This document shows, one piece after another, positions 60,573-64,000 of a DNA stretch of 64,000 bases. Location: the NCBI GenBank assembly GCA_049889535.1, contig JBMHDF010000002.1, forward strand, positions 1-64,000, read 5' to 3'. The notes under the pieces are model-generated. The model made no database searches. It was not told the origin of the DNA and was given only the letters and a program-made list of their open reading frames with translations. The first letter of the stretch is position 1, and each line of letters opens with the position of its first letter. The position numbers were made by a program, and so were the translations under genes. This stretch comes from JAYQKL01 sp049889535. GTDB taxonomy: Bacteria; Pseudomonadota; Alphaproteobacteria; RS24.

Positions 60573-61841
60573 TTATTTAGGGCGCGTTTGCCCGCTCCCA
60601 CGCACTTGGTATTTAAAGGTCGTTAATTGTTCCAAGCCAACAGGGCCGCGCGCATGAAACCGACCTGTCGCAATCCCGATTTCAGCTCCCATGCCAAATT
60701 CACCGCCATCGGCGAATTGGGTTGAGCTGTTATGCATCACAATCGCGCTATCGACACGGTTTAAAAAATGTTCTGCGGCGGCAGTGTCATCGGTGATAAT
60801 GGCTTCAGTGTGGCCAGACCCATGCGTGCTAATATGGTCAACAGCTTCATCAACACCATCAATCATTTTAATCGAAATAATGCTGTCCAAATATTCAGTG
60901 TCCCAGTCTTCATCGCTGGCCGCGCTTACGCGTGTATCGGCAGCTTGCACCATATCATCTCCGCGCACAGCGCAGCCATTTTCCAGCATAATCTCAATTA
61001 AAGGTTTGAGATGAGTTTCGGCGCAAGCGCGATCAATCAATAGGGTTTCGGTGGCACCACAAATTCCAGGCCGCCGCATTTTGGCGTTCAGGCTGACTTG
61101 TTTGGCCATTTCCAAATCCGCTGCTTGATGGATATAAGTGTGACAAATACCATCCAAATGCGAGAAGACAGGCACACGGGCGTCATTTTGCACACGCTCG
61201 ACAAGGCTTTTGCCGCCGCGCGGCACAATCACATCAATTGTACCCTCAAGGCCAGCCAGCATCATGCCAACAGCGGCGCGGTCAGTGGTAGGTACAAGCT
61301 GCACACACGCTTCTGGAAGCCCAGTTTCGGACAAGGCTTTGGCAAAGCAATCGGTAATGGCTTGTGCTGCATTTTGAATTTCTGAGCTGCCGCGCAAAAT
61401 AACTGCATTGCCTGATTTTAAACATAAAGCGGCGGCATCGGCAGTCACATTCGGGCGGCTTTCATAAATCACCCCAATTACCCCCAAAGGCACCCGCACA
61501 CGAGAAATGTTAAGGCCATTCGGTCGGCTCCAATCAGCCATCACATCACCGACGGGGTCGGGAAGGGCCACCACATCTTCCAAAGCTTTGGCAATGCCCT
61601 CCAGCCGTGCTTCATCAAGCGCAATGCGGTCAAGGCGGGCATTATTCAGCCCTTTTTCTTGTGCCAGCGCCATATCTTTGGCATTGGCGCTCAAAATAGT
61701 TTCAGCTTGGGCGCGCAATTCATTGGCTGCCGCCAATAAAGCTTTATCTTTTTGTGCGCTTGAGGCTGTGCCTAATACCCGTGACGCGGCGGCGGCTCTG
61801 GCACCCATTTCATTCATGATATTCTGCAAATTATCGCTCAT
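60573..61841 (-). CDS. proA: Gamma-glutamyl phosphate reductase
   Basis: Second step of proline synthesis, NADPH-dependent. It has 422 residues of the aldehyde dehydrogenase fold: VPLGVIGVIYESRPNVTADAAALCLKSGN (cofactor side), the catalytic Cys in KMRRPGICGATETLLID, and the closing HNSSTQFADGGEFGMGAEIGI. It follows proB by 43 bases, so proB-proA form one pathway unit. Confidence 0.97.
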   Translation of the reverse strand: MSDNLQNIMNEMGARAAAASRVLGTASSAQKDKALLAAANELRAQAETILSANAKDMALAQEKGLNNARLDRIALDEARLEGIAKALEDVVALPDPVGDVMADWSRPNGLNISRVRVPLGVIGVIYESRPNVTADAAALCLKSGNAVILRGSSEIQNAAQAITDCFAKALSETGLPEACVQLVPTTDRAAVGMMLAGLEGTIDVIVPRGGKSLVERVQNDARVPVFSHLDGICHTYIHQAADLEMAKQVSLNAKMRRPGICGATETLLIDRACAETHLKPLIEIMLENGCAVRGDDMVQAADTRVSAASDEDWDTEYLDSIISIKMIDGVDEAVDHISTHGSGHTEAIITDDTAAAEHFLNRVDSAIVMHNSSTQFADGGEFGMGAEIGIATGRFHARGPVGLEQLTTFKYQVRGSGQTRPK

Positions 61842-61884
61842 ATTTCTTTCTCTCGTCCTATTCGCCTTTGATATTGGGTTGCGA

Positions 61885-63045
61885 TTATGATTTGTCGACT
61901 TGATGTGTCAGCACCATATTATCGCGATGCACCAATTCTGTGCGACCATAATAATTCAAATTATCCTGAATTTCATCGGTTTGTTTGCCCATCATATCGC
62001 GGGCTTGTTTATCGCTATGCTCGACCAGGCCGCGGGCAATCTCTTGCCCATTTGAATCAATAATCGCAACACAAGTGCCGCGCTCAAATTGACCCTCAAC
62101 TTTTACCACACCTATAGGCAATAGGCTTTTACCATTGGTCAATGCTTGTGCTGCACCGGCATCAATATGTAATTGACTGCCTGATTGTAAGCTGCCTGCA
62201 ATCCAAGATTTGCGCGCCGCATGAGGCGCCTGATTGGCTTGAAAAAAAGTACAATTCTGCGTGCCTTGCATAAGTTGCGATAAATTATGGGGTTGGCGGC
62301 CATCGGCTAAAATCATATGCCCGCCTGCTTGTGTGGCAATGCGCGCAGCTTCCAGCTTGGTAATCATGCCTCCGCGACTATAGCGACTGCCACTTTCACC
62401 CGCCATATCATAGATATCAGATGTCAATTCTTTGACCTCGCCAATATGAGCGCTGGCGTCACCAATTTTGGACGGGTCAGTGTAAAGCCCGTCCACATCG
62501 GATAATAAAATCAAGCAATCTGCTGCCATCATGCTTGAAACCCGTGCGGCCAGCCGGTCATTATCGCCATAGCGAATTTCTTGGGTAGCGACTGTGTCAT
62601 TCTCATTGATGATAGGGATAACCCCGAGTGCCAACAGGGTGGTGAGGGTGCCGCGCGCGTTTAAATAACGCCGTCTTTGTTCAGTATCATCAAGGGTCAG
62701 TAAAATTTGCGCGGCGCGACAATTTTGTTCAGCCAATACATCGCGCCATGCATGAGCAAGGGCAATCTGGCCAGTTGCTGCTGCTGCCTGGCTTTGTTCA
62801 AGTGTCAGGGTTTCTTGGGTGAGGCCCAATTCGCCGCGCCCAAGTGCAATCGCGCCTGAAGAAACGAGAATGATTTCTTGCCCGTTTTTTTGCGCTTTAG
62901 CAATGTCGGCTGCCATGGCTTGCATCCAAGCATGACTCAGGCTGCCCTCTTCATCTTCCATCAAAAGAGCGGAGCCAACTTTAATGACAATACGCTTGGC
63001 ATTTGTTAAAGCCTTTTGCGCGGATATGTTAATGGGTGATGACAT
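61885..63045 (-). CDS. proB: Glutamate 5-kinase
   Basis: First step of proline synthesis. It has 386 residues: amino-acid kinase domain (RIVIKVGSALLMED, ILVSSGAIALGRGEL, PIINENDTVATQEIRYGDNDRLAARVS split across the active site) and a C-terminal PUA domain from about residue 285 (LHIDAGAAQALTNGKSLLPIGV). Feedback inhibition by proline is usual for this form. It starts 51 bases after the obgE stop, within an obgE-proB-proA series. Confidence 0.97.
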   Translation of the reverse strand: MSSPINISAQKALTNAKRIVIKVGSALLMEDEEGSLSHAWMQAMAADIAKAQKNGQEIILVSSGAIALGRGELGLTQETLTLEQSQAAAATGQIALAHAWRDVLAEQNCRAAQILLTLDDTEQRRRYLNARGTLTTLLALGVIPIINENDTVATQEIRYGDNDRLAARVSSMMAADCLILLSDVDGLYTDPSKIGDASAHIGEVKELTSDIYDMAGESGSRYSRGGMITKLEAARIATQAGGHMILADGRQPHNLSQLMQGTQNCTFFQANQAPHAARKSWIAGSLQSGSQLHIDAGAAQALTNGKSLLPIGVVKVEGQFERGTCVAIIDSNGQEIARGLVEHSDKQARDMMGKQTDEIQDNLNYYGRTELVHRDNMVLTHQVDKS

Positions 63046-63096
63046 GACTTTTATTTCTCAAAATTTCTATAATTTTATCATTTCTATAATTATACG

Positions 63097-64000
63097 CTAA
63101 GGCCGCCAGCCGCCTTGTGCTTCCATTATTTGGGCTTCATCGCTTTCTGTCTGCCGATGATCCAGCCGCGTTAAGATTTCGGCCAGCAAAGGCTCAACCT
63201 GCAAGCGCGTGGCGCCTGAAATGGTCCAAATATTTTTTACCGAGGTTTTTGCCGCCTCTGCTAGCTCCTGGCGTTTTGTTTCAATTTCTGCTTCGTCCAA
63301 AATATCGCATTTGTTCAACGCAATGATTTCAGATTTCGCGGCAAGGCCCGCATCATAGGCGGCAAGTTCTTGTCTGATGGTTTGATAGGTTAAACCGACA
63401 TCTTCTTGGCTGCCATCAACCAAATGCAAGAGCATGGCGCATCGTTCAACATGTCCTAAAAAGCGGTGCCCCAAACCCGCACCCTCTGACGCACCTTCAA
63501 TCAGGCCGGGTATATCGGCTATGACAAATTCACGCCCTTTGGCGCCCACAACCCCTAAATTGGGGTGGAGGGTGGTGAAAGGGTAGTCGGCTATTTTGGG
63601 TTTGGCGCGTGTTACACCGGATAAAAAAGTTGATTTACCGGCATTGGGTAGCCCCAATAATCCGACATCGGCAATCAGTTTGAGGCGTAACCAAATCCAG
63701 CTTTCGCGGCCCTCAAGGCCTGGATTGGCATGGCGCGGCGCTTGATTGACAGGGCCTTTGAAACGGGCATTACCAAACCCACCATTGCCGCCCTCTGCCA
63801 ATAAAACACGCTCCCCAACTTCGGTTAAATCCGCAATCAGAGTTTCGTTATCTTCAGCAAAAATTTGCGTACCAACAGGCACTTTCAATATTTTATCGTC
63901 GCCATGACTGCCCGAGCGGTTTTTACCCATACCATGCCCGCCAGTGCTGGCTTTAAAATGTTGTTGGTAGCGATAATCGATTAATGTGTTCAGACCATTA
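63097..64000 (-). CDS. obgE: GTPase ObgE/CgtA, N-terminus cut by window
   Basis: Essential ribosome-associated GTPase. The frame is open to the window edge, so the first part of the Obg domain is missing; the visible part begins NGLNTLIDYRYQQHFKA. Then the Gly-rich Obg repeats (GGHGMGKNRSGSHG, GGNGGFGNARFKGPVNQ), and the G domain: GLPNAGKSTFLS, DYPFTTLHPNLG, DIPGLIEGASEGAGLGHRFL and NKCDIL. An internal ATG at 63930 is not the true start. It heads the minus-strand group that runs through proB and proA to purU. Confidence 0.96.
   Translation of the reverse strand, partial: NGLNTLIDYRYQQHFKASTGGHGMGKNRSGSHGDDKILKVPVGTQIFAEDNETLIADLTEVGERVLLAEGGNGGFGNARFKGPVNQAPRHANPGLEGRESWIWLRLKLIADVGLLGLPNAGKSTFLSGVTRAKPKIADYPFTTLHPNLGVVGAKGREFVIADIPGLIEGASEGAGLGHRFLGHVERCAMLLHLVDGSQEDVGLTYQTIRQELAAYDAGLAAKSEIIALNKCDILDEAEIETKRQELAEAAKTSVKNIWTISGATRLQVEPLLAEILTRLDHRQTESDEAQIMEAQGGWRP

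Noticed and set aside
1..64000. CRISPR arrays, tRNA/rRNA genes, insertion sequences, replication origin
   Set aside because: Looked for repeats with regular spacers, tRNA-like cloverleafs, inverted-repeat-flanked transposases and clustered DnaA boxes; none was seen by eye. A tRNAscan or Infernal run would be decisive.

Overview
The window is a stretch of alphaproteobacterial core chromosome of moderate GC, apart from one small accessory island. The family and gene-order evidence is: a 2-oxoglutarate/succinate block sdhCDAB, mdh, sucCD, sucA, sucB, lpdA; an F1-only ATP synthase operon atpHAGDC next to priA; the pairing of acnA with ccmABCDG; a DUF2794 gene; and the run obgE-proB-proA-nadD-rsfS-rlmH-envC-ctpA-rppH. 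AT-leaning spacers and compact operons fit a marine lineage such as SAR116 (Puniceispirillales) or a relative. That placement is inference; no rRNA or tRNA gene is visible.

Layout. 1-4.1 kb: a cut GDSL esterase (tesA type) divergent from a ybbA/ybbP-type ABC exporter pair. 4.1-9.1 kb: a BI-1 membrane protein, then on the minus strand acnA, a DUF2794 protein and an unnamed membrane protein. 9.3-12.8 kb: ccmABCDG (haem export and cytochrome c maturation) and a Nudix hydrolase. 12.8-16.5 kb, minus strand: dapF, mtaB, ftsY, ispZ. 16.8-20.9 kb, plus strand: ffh, rpsP, rimM, trmD, rplS; ffh and ftsY, the two SRP GTPases, lie in divergent units. 21-25.2 kb: leuC, leuD, leuB, asd. 25.2-29.7 kb: a CitE-like CoA-ester lyase and sdhCDAB. 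29.7-30.8 kb: arsC plus an aquaporin, a likely arsenic-handling pair behind a possible Pho box. 30.9-41.3 kb: zapE, mdh and the sucCDAB-lpdA operon.

41.5-44.5 kb is the only clear accessory insertion: a PAPS-reductase-like PP-loop protein directly followed by a DUF262-type protein with an HNH-like C-terminus, the latter broken by a +1 frameshift. It sits between the converging core genes lpdA and xerC, is AT-richer than both, and recalls the DndC/SspD and GmrSD/SspE families of DNA-sulphur modification and restriction. It is the best candidate here for an undescribed system.

44.5-64 kb returns to core genes: xerC and tal (minus), priA and atpHAGDC (plus), then a long minus-strand run from obgE (cut by the window edge) through proB, proA, nadD, rsfS, rlmH, envC, ctpA, rppH and a 2OG-Fe(II) oxygenase to purU.

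Functionally the window carries most of the lower TCA cycle (aconitase, 2-OGDH, succinyl-CoA synthetase, succinate dehydrogenase, malate dehydrogenase), ATP synthase F1, cytochrome c maturation, leucine, proline and diaminopimelate synthesis, ribosome and SRP biogenesis, and envelope maintenance.
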